Notes: generated from the letters alone by a model not told the origin. 64,000 bases of DNA from Nocardioides eburneiflavus (GCF_004785795.1 NZ_SRRO01000001.1:2728001-2792000), one strand, 5' to 3'; shown: positions 41,196 through 50,196, counted from the stretch's first letter. Made by a program: numbers and translations.

Positions 41196-42902
41196 TCACC
41201 CTCCGACCTCGATCATCTGCAGGTACTGGTGGACCTGCTGGATCGCGACCGACCCCTCTCCGGCCGCCGAGGCGACCCGTTTGACCGATCCGGAGCGCAC
41301 GTCGCCGACGGCGAAGACGCCCGGCATCGAGGACTCGAACATGAACGGTGGACGCTGTGCCCGCCAGTGCTCGCCCGGCCCGGTCACCACGAAGCCGAAC
41401 CGGTCGCGGACGACCTCGTCCGGGAGCCATTCGGTGAAGGGGCGGGCGCCGATGAGGATGAAGGCGGCGTCGGCCGGGACCGTCTCGGTCTCGTCCTTGC
41501 CTGCCTCGCGCAGGCTGAGGGTGGCCAGCGACCCGCTGCCCGAGCCGTCGACGATCTCGGTCCGGAAGCGCACGTCGATGTTGGCCCGCCCCTCGATCTC
41601 GTCGATGAGGTAGGTCGACATCGTCTCGGCGAGGGTGTCTCGGCGGACGAGGATGGTCACCGACGCGGCGTGGGAGGCGAGGTGGACCGCGGCCTGGCCG
41701 GCGGAGTTGCCCGCGCCCACGACGTAGACGGAGCGTCCGCTGAAGCGCTCGGCCTCCGAGGCGGTGGCGCCGTAGAAGACGCCCTGCCCCACCAGTGGGT
41801 CGAGGGCCGGGACGCCGAGGCTGCGGTAGCTGACGCCCATGGCGAGGACGACGACGCCGGTGGAGATCTCGTTGCTGGTCGTCGTGGTGAGGTAGAGCCG
41901 GTCACCGCTGCTGCGGAGACCCTGCGCCTCGCACACCTGGAGGAACGTCGTCCCGAACACCCAGGCCTGCTGCTGTGCTCGGGTGGCCAGGTCCGCGCCG
42001 GTGACCCCGCGGGGGAAGCCGAGGTAGTTGCGGATGCGGGAGCTCGAGCCTGCCTGCCCCCCGATGGTCTCGCGCTCGACCACCAGGGTGCGCAGTCCCT
42101 CCGAGGACGCGTACACGGCGGCGGCGAGGCCGCTCGGCCCCGCGCCGATCACCGTGACGTCGTACTCGAGTGAGCCGGAGAGCCGGGTGCGGGCTCCATA
42201 GGCCTCGGCGATCTCGGCGTTGCTCGGGTCGACCAGCACGCGGCCGTTGCGCTGGATGACCACCGGTACGCCCGGGTCCGGCTGGCGGTACTCCTGCAGG
42301 AGGCGAAGCCCGTCCGGGGATCCGGTCGCGTGGAAGACGAACGGCACCCGGTTGCGGTCCAGGAGGCTGCGCAGCTGTGAGGCTCGGGGACTTCCGGCGT
42401 CGGCGACGATCGCGAGCTCGCGGGACAGCGAGGCGTCGGACCCCACCCACCCGTGCAGGCTCTCGGTGACGACGTGGTGGAAGAGCTCGTCCGCCCGGCG
42501 CCACGGCTTGAGTGCGTAGTAGTCCACCTGGCCCAGCGCGATGGCGCGCCTCAGCGGCTGTGCGGTGGCGTCGACCTCCCACTCTCCCCAGGAGATGAGC
42601 AGCAGGCGTCGCGAGTGGGGGAACAGCTCGCCGGCGCGGGCGAGGAGCTCGCAACCGGTGCCGTCGGGCAGCCACTGGTCGGAGAGGATCAGCGCCAGCC
42701 GCTCCCCGGCCGCGCAGAGGTCGGCCAGCTGCCGCTGCGCCGTCGCGACAGCGCGGGCGGTGACCACGGAGTACGCCCGGCCATAGCGGTCCTCCAGCTC
42801 GTTGCCCAGCAGGGCGATCGCGTCCGGATCGTCATCGACGGCGAGGATGATGGGTCGGCGTTCCGGTGCTGGCCGGTCGCCCCGCGGCGGTGGGGAGTCC
42901 AC
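41196..42902 (-). CDS. Receiver / thioredoxin-fold / FAD-reductase fusion protein
   Basis: A 568-residue three-part protein. An N-terminal response-regulator receiver domain (IILAVDDDPDAIALL, phospho-Asp in LILSDQWLPDGTG, Lys in YYALKPW) is followed by a short thioredoxin/glutaredoxin-like domain (ELAIVADAGSPRASQLRSLL). The C-terminal FAD/NAD(P) module is of thioredoxin-reductase type (TVIGAGPSGLAAAVYA, YVVGAGNSAGQAA, FAVGDVRSGSVKRVASA). The redox CxxC of true thioredoxin reductases is absent (GVFYGATASEAE), so it is not a disulfide reductase. The start is uncertain; the GTG at 42902 is used, with other non-ATG starts up to 42974. Confidence 0.82.
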   Translation of the reverse strand: MDSPPPRGDRPAPERRPIILAVDDDPDAIALLGNELEDRYGRAYSVVTARAVATAQRQLADLCAAGERLALILSDQWLPDGTGCELLARAGELFPHSRRLLLISWGEWEVDATAQPLRRAIALGQVDYYALKPWRRADELFHHVVTESLHGWVGSDASLSRELAIVADAGSPRASQLRSLLDRNRVPFVFHATGSPDGLRLLQEYRQPDPGVPVVIQRNGRVLVDPSNAEIAEAYGARTRLSGSLEYDVTVIGAGPSGLAAAVYASSEGLRTLVVERETIGGQAGSSSRIRNYLGFPRGVTGADLATRAQQQAWVFGTTFLQVCEAQGLRSSGDRLYLTTTTSNEISTGVVVLAMGVSYRSLGVPALDPLVGQGVFYGATASEAERFSGRSVYVVGAGNSAGQAAVHLASHAASVTILVRRDTLAETMSTYLIDEIEGRANIDVRFRTEIVDGSGSGSLATLSLREAGKDETETVPADAAFILIGARPFTEWLPDEVVRDRFGFVVTGPGEHWRAQRPPFMFESSMPGVFAVGDVRSGSVKRVASAAGEGSVAIQQVHQYLQMIEVGG

Positions 42903-43001
42903 CCGACGATTGTGGCCCGGTCGGGGCTCGGGCGACACCCGTGCACCAGCACCCCCAATTTTGCCGAGTGACAACGCTGCGAGGGGTGCCAGACTGAGCA
43001 G

Positions 43002-44435
43002 ATGGCGGAGCAGTCCATCCTGGGGGATGCGCGCGACGCGGCGTCGCGCTACGCCTGGAGAGAGGCGTTCGAGCTCTTCGCGTCAGCTGACGCCGTTGCG
43101 CCCCTCGAGCCGGAGCACCTCGACGAGATGGCCGAGTGTGCGTGGTGGATCGGCAAGATGCACCACTGCATGGCACTGCGCGAGCGTGCCTACAGGGAGT
43201 ACCTGAAGAAGGACGACCCACGGCACGCCGCCCGCGTCGCCATCGACCTCGCCCAGCACCACGGCGACCTCGGCGAGCAGGGTGACGCCGCAGCCTGGCT
43301 GCAGAACGCGACGCGCCTGCTGGAACCCGAGCCCGAGGGAGCCGAGCACGGGTGGCTGCACCTGGCCCTGGCGATCATGGCACACAGCGAGGGCGAGGAC
43401 GAGGTGGTCGTCGAGCACACCGAGCTGGCCTCCGAGATCGGTGGGCGCCACGGCGACAAGGACCTCTTCGCGCTCGGGCACGCGTTCCACGGCATCAGCC
43501 TGGTCGCGGGAGGCGCGGATGCCGAGCGCGGGCTGGCGATGGTGGAGGAGGCGACCGAGGGAGCGGTCTCCGGCGAGCTCGGCGCCCGGGCCACCGGGAT
43601 GATCTACTGCCTGATGATCTCGGTCAACGCCCAGCTGGCCGACTGGCAGGGCGCCGGGCACTGGACCGAGGCCGCGACGCGCTGGTGCGATCGCCAGGCC
43701 ATCAACGGCTTCCCCGGGATCTGCCGCGTGCACCGCGCCGAGATCCTCCGCCTGCGCGGCTCCCTCGTCGACGCCGAGGAGGAGGCGCGCGCGGCGACGG
43801 TCGAGCTGGGCTCGTTCAACCTCATGTTCTCGGCGTTGGCCTTCCGTGAGCTGGGCGAGGTGCGACTGAAGATGGGCGACCTCGACGCTGCCGAAGAGGC
43901 GTTCCGGCAGGCCGCCGAGATGGGGGTGACGCCGCATCCTGGTCTGGCGCAGGCGATGGTCCAGCGCGGCCACCCGGAGCAGGCCGCGACCGGTCTCCGA
44001 CGGATACTCGCCAGCACCGGGATCGGGCCCCTCGAGCGGGCCAAGATGCTGCCGACGCAGCTCGAGGTGGCCCTGTCCCTCGACGACCTCGACACGGCGC
44101 GCGCCGCTGCCGACGAGCTGGCCGTGATCGCCGGCCAGCACCCCACGCCGGCGCTGCGCGCGACGGCGGACGCGGGAGCCGCGGCAGTCCTGCTGGCGGA
44201 GGGGAGGCTCGACGAGGCCGCCACCGCCGCCGATCGGGCCCACACACTGTTCGCGGGCATCGACCTCTCCTACGAGGCGGCCAGGGCTTCGGAGCTCCTC
44301 GGCCGGATCCACCACGCGCAGGGGAACGTGAGCGGGGCGCGCGTCGAGGAGGCCGACGCCCTGGCGGCGTACGAGCAGATCGGGGCCGTGGTCGACGCCG
44401 AGCGCGCCCGGGGCCTGCTCGCGACCCACGCCTGA
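43002..44435 (+). CDS. TPR-repeat protein
   Basis: A 477-residue soluble protein made almost wholly of helical hairpins resembling tetratricopeptide repeats, for example LRLRGSLVDAEEEARAATVE, LKMGDLDAAEEAFRQAAEMG and LLAEGRLDEAATAADRAHTL. It resembles the TPR halves of large actinobacterial LuxR or ATPase regulators but has no HTH or NTPase domain. It is divergent from the receiver/reductase fusion with a 99-base gap, so the two may act together in signalling. Its partner is unknown. Confidence 0.75.
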   Translation: MAEQSILGDARDAASRYAWREAFELFASADAVAPLEPEHLDEMAECAWWIGKMHHCMALRERAYREYLKKDDPRHAARVAIDLAQHHGDLGEQGDAAAWLQNATRLLEPEPEGAEHGWLHLALAIMAHSEGEDEVVVEHTELASEIGGRHGDKDLFALGHAFHGISLVAGGADAERGLAMVEEATEGAVSGELGARATGMIYCLMISVNAQLADWQGAGHWTEAATRWCDRQAINGFPGICRVHRAEILRLRGSLVDAEEEARAATVELGSFNLMFSALAFRELGEVRLKMGDLDAAEEAFRQAAEMGVTPHPGLAQAMVQRGHPEQAATGLRRILASTGIGPLERAKMLPTQLEVALSLDDLDTARAAADELAVIAGQHPTPALRATADAGAAAVLLAEGRLDEAATAADRAHTLFAGIDLSYEAARASELLGRIHHAQGNVSGARVEEADALAAYEQIGAVVDAERARGLLATHA

Positions 44436-44559
44436 CGACGCCCGGTCTCCGCCGGAGGCCACGCACCACACGTGTGCGAGATGTTGCCCCTCGCGGAGCC
44501 GAGCGAGGGCATCGTCCGGGACACGTGTCCGCGTTGCCATCGCGCCGGTCGACACGACC

Positions 44560-45600
44560 TCAGGCCTGCGCGGGCCAGAGGGAGTGGTAGGCGTTGATCG
44601 CCGGCTGGCCGCCGAGGTGGGAGTAGAGCACGTGGGAGTCGGCCGGGATCTCGCGCGACTCGACGAGGTCGACGAGCCCGGCGAGCGACTTCCCCTCGTA
44701 GACCGGGTCGGTGATCATCGCCTCGAGCTGCGCGCCGAGGGCCATCGCCTCCATCGTGGAGTCGACCGGGAGCCCGTACAGCTCGCCGGCCCAGCCCTCG
44801 AGCACCGTGATCTCGTCGTCGCGCAGGTCCCGGCCGAGCTCGATCAGCTCGGCGGTGTGGCGCGCGATGCGGGCCACCTGGTCGCGGGTCTTCTCGATCG
44901 TCGCGCTGGCGTCGATGCCGAGCACGCGGCGGCGTACGCCGGTGAGGTCCTCGAGCGCGGCGAACCCGGCGATCATCCCGGCGTGGGTGGAGCCGGTGAC
45001 GGTGCAGACGACGATGGTGTCGAAGGTGAGACCGACCGCCTTCTCCTGCTCGGCGACCTCGAAGGCCCAGCTCGCGAACCCGAGGCCGCCGAGCCGGTGC
45101 TCGCTCGCGCCGGCCGGGATGGCGTACGGCGTGCCGCCCGCCTCCTCCACCTCACGGATCGCGTCCTTCCACGAGTCGCGGATGCCGATGTCGAAGCCGT
45201 GCGGGTCCAGGCGCGAGTCGGCGCCCATCATCCGGCTGAGCAGGATGTTGCCGACCTGGGTGTTGGTCGGGTCGTCCCACGGCACCCACTTCTCCTGGAC
45301 GAGGCGGCACTTCAGCCCGAGGTGCGCGGCGACGGCCGCGACCTGCCGCGTGTGGTTGGACTGGTAGCCGCCGATCGAGACGAGCGTGTCGGCCCCGCTG
45401 GCGAGCACGTCGGGGACGATGTACTCGAGCTTGCGGACCTTGTTGCCGCCGAAGGCGAGACCACTGTTGACGTCCTCGCGCTTGGCCCACACCTGCGCGC
45501 CGCCGCCGCGGGCGGCGAGGTGGTCGCTGAGCCGCCGCAGGTGGTGGACGGGGGAGGGCCCGAAGGTGAGCGGGTGGCGGGGGAACTGCTCGAGGATCAC
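44560..45600 (-). CDS. acdS: 1-aminocyclopropane-1-carboxylate (ACC) deaminase
   Basis: A 346-residue PLP enzyme that opens the cyclopropane ring of the plant ethylene precursor ACC to 2-oxobutyrate and ammonia. PLP Lys54 is in [14 protein letters not shown], the catalytic Ser81 in [12 protein letters not shown], and the C-terminal block [19 protein letters not shown] with [12 protein letters not shown] keeps the Glu and Leu that separate ACC deaminases from D-cysteine desulfhydrases. Length is normal. The GTG start overlaps the regulator stop (GTGA). It suggests association with plants or plant debris. Confidence 0.9.
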   Translation of the reverse strand: MILEQFPRHPLTFGPSPVHHLRRLSDHLAARGGGAQVWAKREDVNSGLAFGGNKVRKLEYIVPDVLASGADTLVSIGGYQSNHTRQVAAVAAHLGLKCRLVQEKWVPWDDPTNTQVGNILLSRMMGADSRLDPHGFDIGIRDSWKDAIREVEEAGGTPYAIPAGASEHRLGGLGFASWAFEVAEQEKAVGLTFDTIVVCTVTGSTHAGMIAGFAALEDLTGVRRRVLGIDASATIEKTRDQVARIARHTAELIELGRDLRDDEITVLEGWAGELYGLPVDSTMEAMALGAQLEAMITDPVYEGKSLAGLVDLVESREIPADSHVLYSHLGGQPAINAYHSLWPAQA

Positions 45601-46337
45601 GGGGTCTCCTGCTGGTCGGGCCGGGGGTCGGGCCGGGGGTCGGGCCGGGGGTCGGGCCGGGGGTCGGGCTGGGGGTCGGGCTGGGGGTCGGGGATCAGGT
45701 CGGCGAGGTTCTGCCAGGTGCGGAAGGCGACCTCGGCCGCGGCGTCGGCGTCGCGTGCGGCGCAGGCCTCGACGAGCCGGTCGTGGAGCGTGACGGACTC
45801 GGCTGCCGCGTGCGAGGCGAACCGGCGTCGCTCGAGCCGGCGTACGACAGGGGTGAGCTGGGTGAGCACCGTCGCGACCGCGCGGTTGTCCGCCACGTCG
45901 ACCGCGACGGCGTGGAAGTCGTCGTCGGCGGACAACGCCGCGGCGGTGTCGCGAGCCTCGACCGCGTCGGCGAACCGGACGTTGGCCGCGCGCATCCGGT
46001 CGAGGTCGTCCTCGGTGAGCCGCGCGACCGCCTCCGACACCGCGAGCCGGTGCATGGCGACCACGACGGCGTGCGCCTGGCGGACCTCGTCGAGGTCGAT
46101 CTCGGCGACCACGGTGGAGCGGCCGGGGGCCGCCCTGACCAACCCGGTCTCCCCGAGCCGGAGCAGCGCCTCGCGCACAGGCGTACGGCTCACGCCGAGC
46201 CACGCCGCGAGCTCGGTGTCGCGGACGACCTCGCCCGGCGCCAGGGTGCCGTCGACGATCGCGTCGCGCAGCCGGTCGTGGACCGTGTCGCGCAGCAGCG
46301 ACGTGCGGAGCGGGGTGGGGGAGGCGGGCACCGGCAT
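45597..46337 (-). CDS. GntR/FadR-type regulator of ACC deaminase
   Basis: A 246-residue regulator with an N-terminal GntR winged HTH ([20 protein letters not shown]) and a helical FCD effector domain (about 90-215), whose His/Asp residues ([21 protein letters not shown]) normally bind a metal and a carboxylate ligand. The C-terminus is an unusual Pro-Asp-Pro-Arg/Gln tandem repeat encoded by six 12-bp units. It is coupled to acdS, so it likely responds to ACC or a related amino or keto acid. Its ATG at 46337 lies inside a perfect palindrome, suggesting tight autoregulation. Confidence 0.88.
   Translation of the reverse strand: MPVPASPTPLRTSLLRDTVHDRLRDAIVDGTLAPGEVVRDTELAAWLGVSRTPVREALLRLGETGLVRAAPGRSTVVAEIDLDEVRQAHAVVVAMHRLAVSEAVARLTEDDLDRMRAANVRFADAVEARDTAAALSADDDFHAVAVDVADNRAVATVLTQLTPVVRRLERRRFASHAAAESVTLHDRLVEACAARDADAAAEVAFRTWQNLADLIPDPQPDPQPDPRPDPRPDPRPDPRPDQQETP
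45615..45686. repeat. Six tandem 12-bp repeats inside the regulator gene
   Basis: Six consecutive copies of GTCGGGCCGGGG (the last two with CT instead of CC) lie at 45615-45686, near the 3' end of the GntR gene. Read on the coding strand they encode four PDPR and two PDPQ units. The unit is a multiple of three, so copy-number change would lengthen or shorten the tail without a frameshift. Confidence 0.85.
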
Positions 46338-46350
46338 GCAATATATTGCA
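46337..46350. promoter_or_regulatory. Palindromic GntR operator over the regulator start
   Basis: TGCAATATATTGCA is a perfect 14-bp palindrome and one of the most AT-rich spots in the window. Position 46337 is the first base of the regulator's ATG on the minus strand. FadR-subfamily GntR proteins bind short AT-cored palindromes of this size. Binding here would block both the regulator-acdS transcript and, perhaps, the divergent LLM gene. Confidence 0.7.
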
Positions 46351-46488
46351 CATCGCAAGCGCCGACCCGTCAAGTGGTAGTTCACCGGGATGTGGTGGTG
46401 AACCGAGGCCGTGGGCGACCGTTTCCCGGTGGACTACCTCGGGGTCGGGCCCCGGGAACAACCCGAGTGGTTGAGCGTTGAACCAGTC

Positions 46489-47511
46489 ATGAAGAAGATC
46501 GGGTTCCTGAACTTCGGCCACTGGACCGACTCGCCGCACTCCCAGGTGCGCTCGGCGTCGGACACCCTGCTCCAGTCGATCGACCTCGCGGTCGCGGCGG
46601 AGGAGCTCGGCGCCGACGGGGCGTACTTCCGGGTGCACCACTTCGCCCGCCAGCTCGCCTCGCCGTTCCCGCTGCTCGCCGCCGTCGGCGCGCGCACCAG
46701 CCGGATCGAGATCGGCACCGGTGTGATCGACATGCGCTACGAGAACCCGCTGTACATGGCCGAGGACGCCGGCTCCGCCGACCTCATCTCCGGCGGCCGG
46801 CTCCAGCTCGGCATCAGCCGGGGATCACCGGAGCAGGTCATCGAGGGGTGGCGCTACTTCGGGTACGCCCCGGCGGAGGGCGAGGACCAGGCCGACATGG
46901 CCCGGCGGCACACCGAGGTGCTGCTCCAGGTGCTCGAGGGCGAGGGGTTCGCCCAGCCCAACCCGCGCCCGATGTTCCCCAACCCGCCCGGACTGCTCCG
47001 CATCGAGCCGCACTCGCCCGGCCTGCGCGAGCGCATCTGGTGGGGCGCCGCCTCCGACGCCACGGCACGCTGGGCGGCCGAGAAGGGCATGCACCTGATG
47101 AGCTCGACGCTGAAGGCCGACGAGACGGGCGAGCCGTTCCACGTCCAGCAGCGCAAGCAGATCGAGGTCTACCGGGAGGCGTGGATGGAGGCCGGCCACG
47201 AGGGCGAGCCGCGCGTGTCGGTCAGCCGGTCGATCATGCCGATCACCACCGACATGGACCGGGCCTACTTCGGCCACGAGGGCTCGAGCTCGGACCAGTT
47301 CGGGCAGATCGAGGCCAACCTGCGCGCGGTCTTCGGCAAGACGTACGCCGCCGAGCCGGATGTGCTGGTCAAGGAGCTGGCCGACGACGAGGCCGTCGCG
47401 GCCGCCGACACCCTGCTGCTGACAGTGCCCAACCAGCTGGGAGTGGACTACAACGCCCACATCCTGGAGTCGGTGCTCACCGACGTGGCACCGGACCTCG
47501 GCTGGCGCTGA
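46489..47511 (+). CDS. LLM class flavin-dependent oxidoreductase
   Basis: A 340-residue luciferase-like (bacterial luciferase/alkanal monooxygenase fold) enzyme using FMNH2 or F420H2. Characteristic segments are [40 protein letters not shown] and [15 protein letters not shown]. It may oxidise a small organic compound; the substrate is unknown. It is divergent from the GntR-acdS pair. GTTCACC at 46380-46386 and GGTGAAC at 46397-46403 form an inverted repeat upstream that could be a separate control site. The ATG at 46489 lacks a strong ribosome binding site. Its 3' end overlaps the convergent DUF305 gene by 35 bases. Confidence 0.85.
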   Translation: MKKIGFLNFGHWTDSPHSQVRSASDTLLQSIDLAVAAEELGADGAYFRVHHFARQLASPFPLLAAVGARTSRIEIGTGVIDMRYENPLYMAEDAGSADLISGGRLQLGISRGSPEQVIEGWRYFGYAPAEGEDQADMARRHTEVLLQVLEGEGFAQPNPRPMFPNPPGLLRIEPHSPGLRERIWWGAASDATARWAAEKGMHLMSSTLKADETGEPFHVQQRKQIEVYREAWMEAGHEGEPRVSVSRSIMPITTDMDRAYFGHEGSSSDQFGQIEANLRAVFGKTYAAEPDVLVKELADDEAVAAADTLLLTVPNQLGVDYNAHILESVLTDVAPDLGWR

Positions 47512-48139
47512 AGGGCATCCCCCACCCGGCGTCGAACCAGTCGCCCAACCACTGTCGCATCATCGTGATCTCGCGGGCCTGCTCGTCGCGGATGTCGACC
47601 GCCAGCCGCTCCACGGCCGGGTGGTCGGCGAGGTCGCGGACGATCAGCTGCTGCGACATCATCACCGCCCCCATGTGGTGGCCGATCATGTCGGACAGGA
47701 AGGCCTCGTCGAGCTCGTCGCCGGAGAGTCCGGCGAGGTCGCGCATCATCGGTTCGTAGTCGACCTCGTGCGAGCGGTCGGCGTACCACTCGTCGAGCCA
47801 CGCCTGCATCTGCTCGACCTGGGCGGACTGGCTCTCGACGATCCTGGCGCCGAAGGCGCGCATCTCGGGGCGCTCCGAGCGGGCCAGCTCGCCGGCCGCG
47901 TCGATCGCCTCCTCGTGGTGGGCGATCATCTCGGCGAGGAACGCGTGCTCGCTGTCCACCCACGCGTGCGACATGTGGCCGGCCGGTCCCATCGCCCCCG
48001 CGCGGCTCATGTGCTGGCGCGTCATGTGCTGGCCGGGCCACCACGAGCCGTCGTCCTGACCGGTCATGGCGACGGCGGTCGTGGCGCTGCCGAGCGCGAG
48101 GGCGACCACCGCCAGGCCTGCTGCAGCTCGTCGTCTCAT
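47477..48139 (-). CDS. DUF305 family secreted protein
   Basis: A 220-residue exported protein with an N-terminal signal segment (AAAGLAVVALALGSATTAVA) without a lipobox, so it is secreted or membrane-anchored. The mature part has a Met/His-rich stretch (GQHMTRQHMSRAGAMGPAGH) and the paired DUF305 motifs FLAEMIAHHEEAIDAA and FLSDMIGHHMGAVMMSQQL. It is the second DUF305 protein in the window and likewise may bind copper or another metal. It overlaps the LLM gene tail to tail. Confidence 0.88.
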   Translation of the reverse strand: MRRRAAAGLAVVALALGSATTAVAMTGQDDGSWWPGQHMTRQHMSRAGAMGPAGHMSHAWVDSEHAFLAEMIAHHEEAIDAAGELARSERPEMRAFGARIVESQSAQVEQMQAWLDEWYADRSHEVDYEPMMRDLAGLSGDELDEAFLSDMIGHHMGAVMMSQQLIVRDLADHPAVERLAVDIRDEQAREITMMRQWLGDWFDAGWGMPFSASRGPVPRR

Positions 48140-48229
48140 CGCCCCCAGCTCCTCGCCTCCCAGCCTGCGCGAGGCGGGGGCGGGGTGACAGGGCCGAGGG
48201 GCCCCCGCTCGCGGGGCGAAAGGCCCCGG

Positions 48230-49216
48230 TCACGGAGCGGCCGCGCGCAGCTTGTCCAGCAGCGGACCGGCCGCCTCGGCGAGGAACCGGTCCTGGCCCT
48301 CGTCGCCGACCTGCACGAGCGCGACGTCGGTGAACCCGGCCTCCCAGTAGGCGGAGACCGCGTCGAGGACCTTGTCCAGGTCGGGGCCGCACGGGATCGA
48401 GTCCGCCACGTCCTCCGGCCGGACGTACGTCGTGGCGCCTGCGAAGCCGGCCGGGGTCGGCAGGTCGGCGTTGACCGACCAGCCGCCGCCGAACCAGCGG
48501 AACTGCTCGTGAGCGCGGGCGACGGCGACGTCCGCGTCGGGGTCCCAGCAGATCGGGATCTGGCCGATCGCACGGGCGTCCTTCCCGATGCGGGGTGCGC
48601 CCTCGACGGAGTTCCACGACTCGACGATCTCCGCCTTCGGCTCGACGGCGACCAGGTGGTCGGCGAGCGGCGCGAAACGCGCGATCGCGCGGTCGCCGGC
48701 GACCGCGACGCCGAGGTCGACCCCCTGCGCGGGGACGTCCCAGATGCGGGCCGATTCGACCTGGTAGAAGTCGCCGCGGTGGTCGACGAGCTCGCCGGTG
48801 TGGAGGGCGCGGATCACCTCGATGGCCTCGGCCAGCATGTCCTGCCGCTCGGCGATCGCCGGCCAGCCCTCGCCGACGACGTGCTCGTTGAGGTTCTCGC
48901 CGCTGCCCAGACCCAGGGTGAAGCGGCCCTCCGCGAGGATCTGGAGGGTCGCGGCCTTCTGCGCCACCACGGCGGGGTGGTAGCGCAGCGTCGGGCACGT
49001 CACGTAGGTCATCAGGCCCACGCGCTCGGTCGCCTGCGCGATGGCGCCGAGGGTCGCCCACGCGTACGGCGCGTGCCCCTGCTCGGTCAGCCAGGGGGAG
49101 TAGTGGTCGCTCATCACCTCGAAGTCGAAGCCGGCCTGCTCGGCGGCGACGGCGTACTTCACGAGCTCCCGCGGGCCGCTCTGCTCGGTCATCAGGGTGT
49201 ATCCGAAGCGGGTCAT
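48230..49216 (-). CDS. F420-dependent LLM oxidoreductase
   Basis: A 328-residue luciferase-like protein of the F420-dependent glucose-6-phosphate-dehydrogenase-like group (TIGR03557 type). Recognised by MTRFGYTLMTEQSGP at the start, FEVMSDHYSPWLTEQGHAPY around residue 35-55, TYVTCPTLRYHPAVVAQKAA and FTLGLGSGENLNEHVVG. These enzymes use reduced or oxidised deazaflavin F420 and support an actinobacterial host. The substrate is not predictable; G6P-specific residues cannot be judged here. The ATG at 49216 is followed at once by the family start. Confidence 0.88.
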   Translation of the reverse strand: MTRFGYTLMTEQSGPRELVKYAVAAEQAGFDFEVMSDHYSPWLTEQGHAPYAWATLGAIAQATERVGLMTYVTCPTLRYHPAVVAQKAATLQILAEGRFTLGLGSGENLNEHVVGEGWPAIAERQDMLAEAIEVIRALHTGELVDHRGDFYQVESARIWDVPAQGVDLGVAVAGDRAIARFAPLADHLVAVEPKAEIVESWNSVEGAPRIGKDARAIGQIPICWDPDADVAVARAHEQFRWFGGGWSVNADLPTPAGFAGATTYVRPEDVADSIPCGPDLDKVLDAVSAYWEAGFTDVALVQVGDEGQDRFLAEAAGPLLDKLRAAAP

Positions 49217-49283
49217 TCCTCGACCGTAGCCAGCACCCGCGCAGGTGAGCCCATCCCTTCGGACCAGTGGTTGGGTGGTGGAC

Positions 49284-49511
49284 ATGGACATGGATGACAC
49301 CAAGGGCAGCGACCCCAACACCGAGCAGACCGACCAGGACGGCAACGAGGGCCAGGTCTCCGAGACCGCCTCCGAGTTCGGCGAGGAGATCAGCTCGGGC
49401 GACTCCGTCGCCGGTCAGCCCGACCCGCACCCCGGCGAGGTCGACGAGGGCGCCCAAGGCCCCAACGCGGTCCCCGACGACCCGACGGGCGAGCACCCGC
49501 ACAAGCCCTGA
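49284..49511 (+). CDS. Small acidic hypothetical protein
   Basis: A highly acidic, probably disordered protein of about 75 residues (MDMDDTKGSDPNTEQTDQDG at the start, HPHKP at the end), with no membrane segment or Cys. Similar short Asp/Glu/Gly-rich proteins are common in Nocardioides-type genomes and are unassigned. ATGs at 49284 and 49290 are both possible starts. It lies 18 bases before the SDR-like gene and may be co-transcribed with it. Confidence 0.5.
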   Translation: MDMDDTKGSDPNTEQTDQDGNEGQVSETASEFGEEISSGDSVAGQPDPHPGEVDEGAQGPNAVPDDPTGEHPHKP

Positions 49512-49529
49512 CGCGGTAGAACAGTCCGC

Positions 49530-50189
49530 ATGAGCAAGCCAGTCATCGTCGTCGTCGGAGCCGGACCGGGTGTCAGTGGATCGGTGGCGCGTCGCTTCGC
49601 CGACGAGGGCTACGACGTCGGGTTGCTCGGCCAGGACCAGGAGGTCCTCGACGACCTCGTGCCCGACCTCGAGGCTCGGGGCGCCACCGTCGGCCACGCG
49701 GTCGCCGACGTCACCGACGCGCAGGCCGCGCGCGACGCCGTACGCCGCTTCGGCGAGCACACCGGCCGCATCGACGTGCTGCACTTCAACCCCAGCGCCT
49801 TCCGCGAGAAGGACCCGCTCGCCCTCACCGTCGAGGAGCTGCTGGAGGACGTCGCCCTCGGGGTGGGTGCCCTGCTGACCGTCGTGCAGGCGGCCCGTCC
49901 CTTCATGTCCTCCGGCGGGCGGGTGAGCGTCACGGGCAGCATGGCGGCTGACGAGCCGTGGGAGGGCGCGGCGTCGCTTGGCGTGCAGAAGGCGGGCGTG
50001 CGCAACCTCGTGCACAGCCTCGACAAGACGCTGGCGCCCGACGGCATCCGGGCGGTCTCGGTCACCGTCCGGGGCGCGCTGTCGCGCGAGGGGGCGTTCA
50101 CGCCGGACCGGGTGGCCGAGGCCATCTGGGCCGCGGTCGCCCGCGACGAGGACGGGTGGACCAGCGAGGTGCCCTACCGCGGCCAGTGA
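49530..50189 (+). CDS. SDR-fold protein lacking the catalytic tyrosine
   Basis: A 219-residue Rossmann-fold SDR. The cofactor loop is VVVGAGPGVSGSVARRFADE, an atypical GAGPGVSG, and Ser is present in SVTGSMAADEPW. The active-site segment that should read Y-x3-K is ASLGVQKAGVRNL, with Leu where Tyr should be, so normal proton transfer cannot work. NxAG is also replaced (HFNPSAF). It is shorter than classical SDRs at the C-terminus. It belongs to a divergent SDR subgroup that may bind nucleotide without classical dehydrogenase activity. Confidence 0.78.
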   Translation: MSKPVIVVVGAGPGVSGSVARRFADEGYDVGLLGQDQEVLDDLVPDLEARGATVGHAVADVTDAQAARDAVRRFGEHTGRIDVLHFNPSAFREKDPLALTVEELLEDVALGVGALLTVVQAARPFMSSGGRVSVTGSMAADEPWEGAASLGVQKAGVRNLVHSLDKTLAPDGIRAVSVTVRGALSREGAFTPDRVAEAIWAAVARDEDGWTSEVPYRGQ

Positions 50190-50196
50190 CGGGGCG

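Noticed and set aside
41196..42902. Thioredoxin reductase
   Set aside because: The CxxC redox pair is absent from the NAD(P)-domain site (GVFYGATASEAE).
44436..44559. Gap between the TPR gene and acdS examined for a small gene or terminator
   Set aside because: Only short shadow frames and no convincing long stem were found; the two genes are convergent here.
44560..45600. D-cysteine desulfhydrase as an alternative to ACC deaminase
   Set aside because: The Glu and Leu positions in the C-terminal block and the overall wording match ACC deaminases; activity still needs an assay.
45615..45686. Tandem repeats considered as a CRISPR or satellite array
   Set aside because: The 12-bp units have no spacers, lie in frame inside a gene and encode a PDPR tail.
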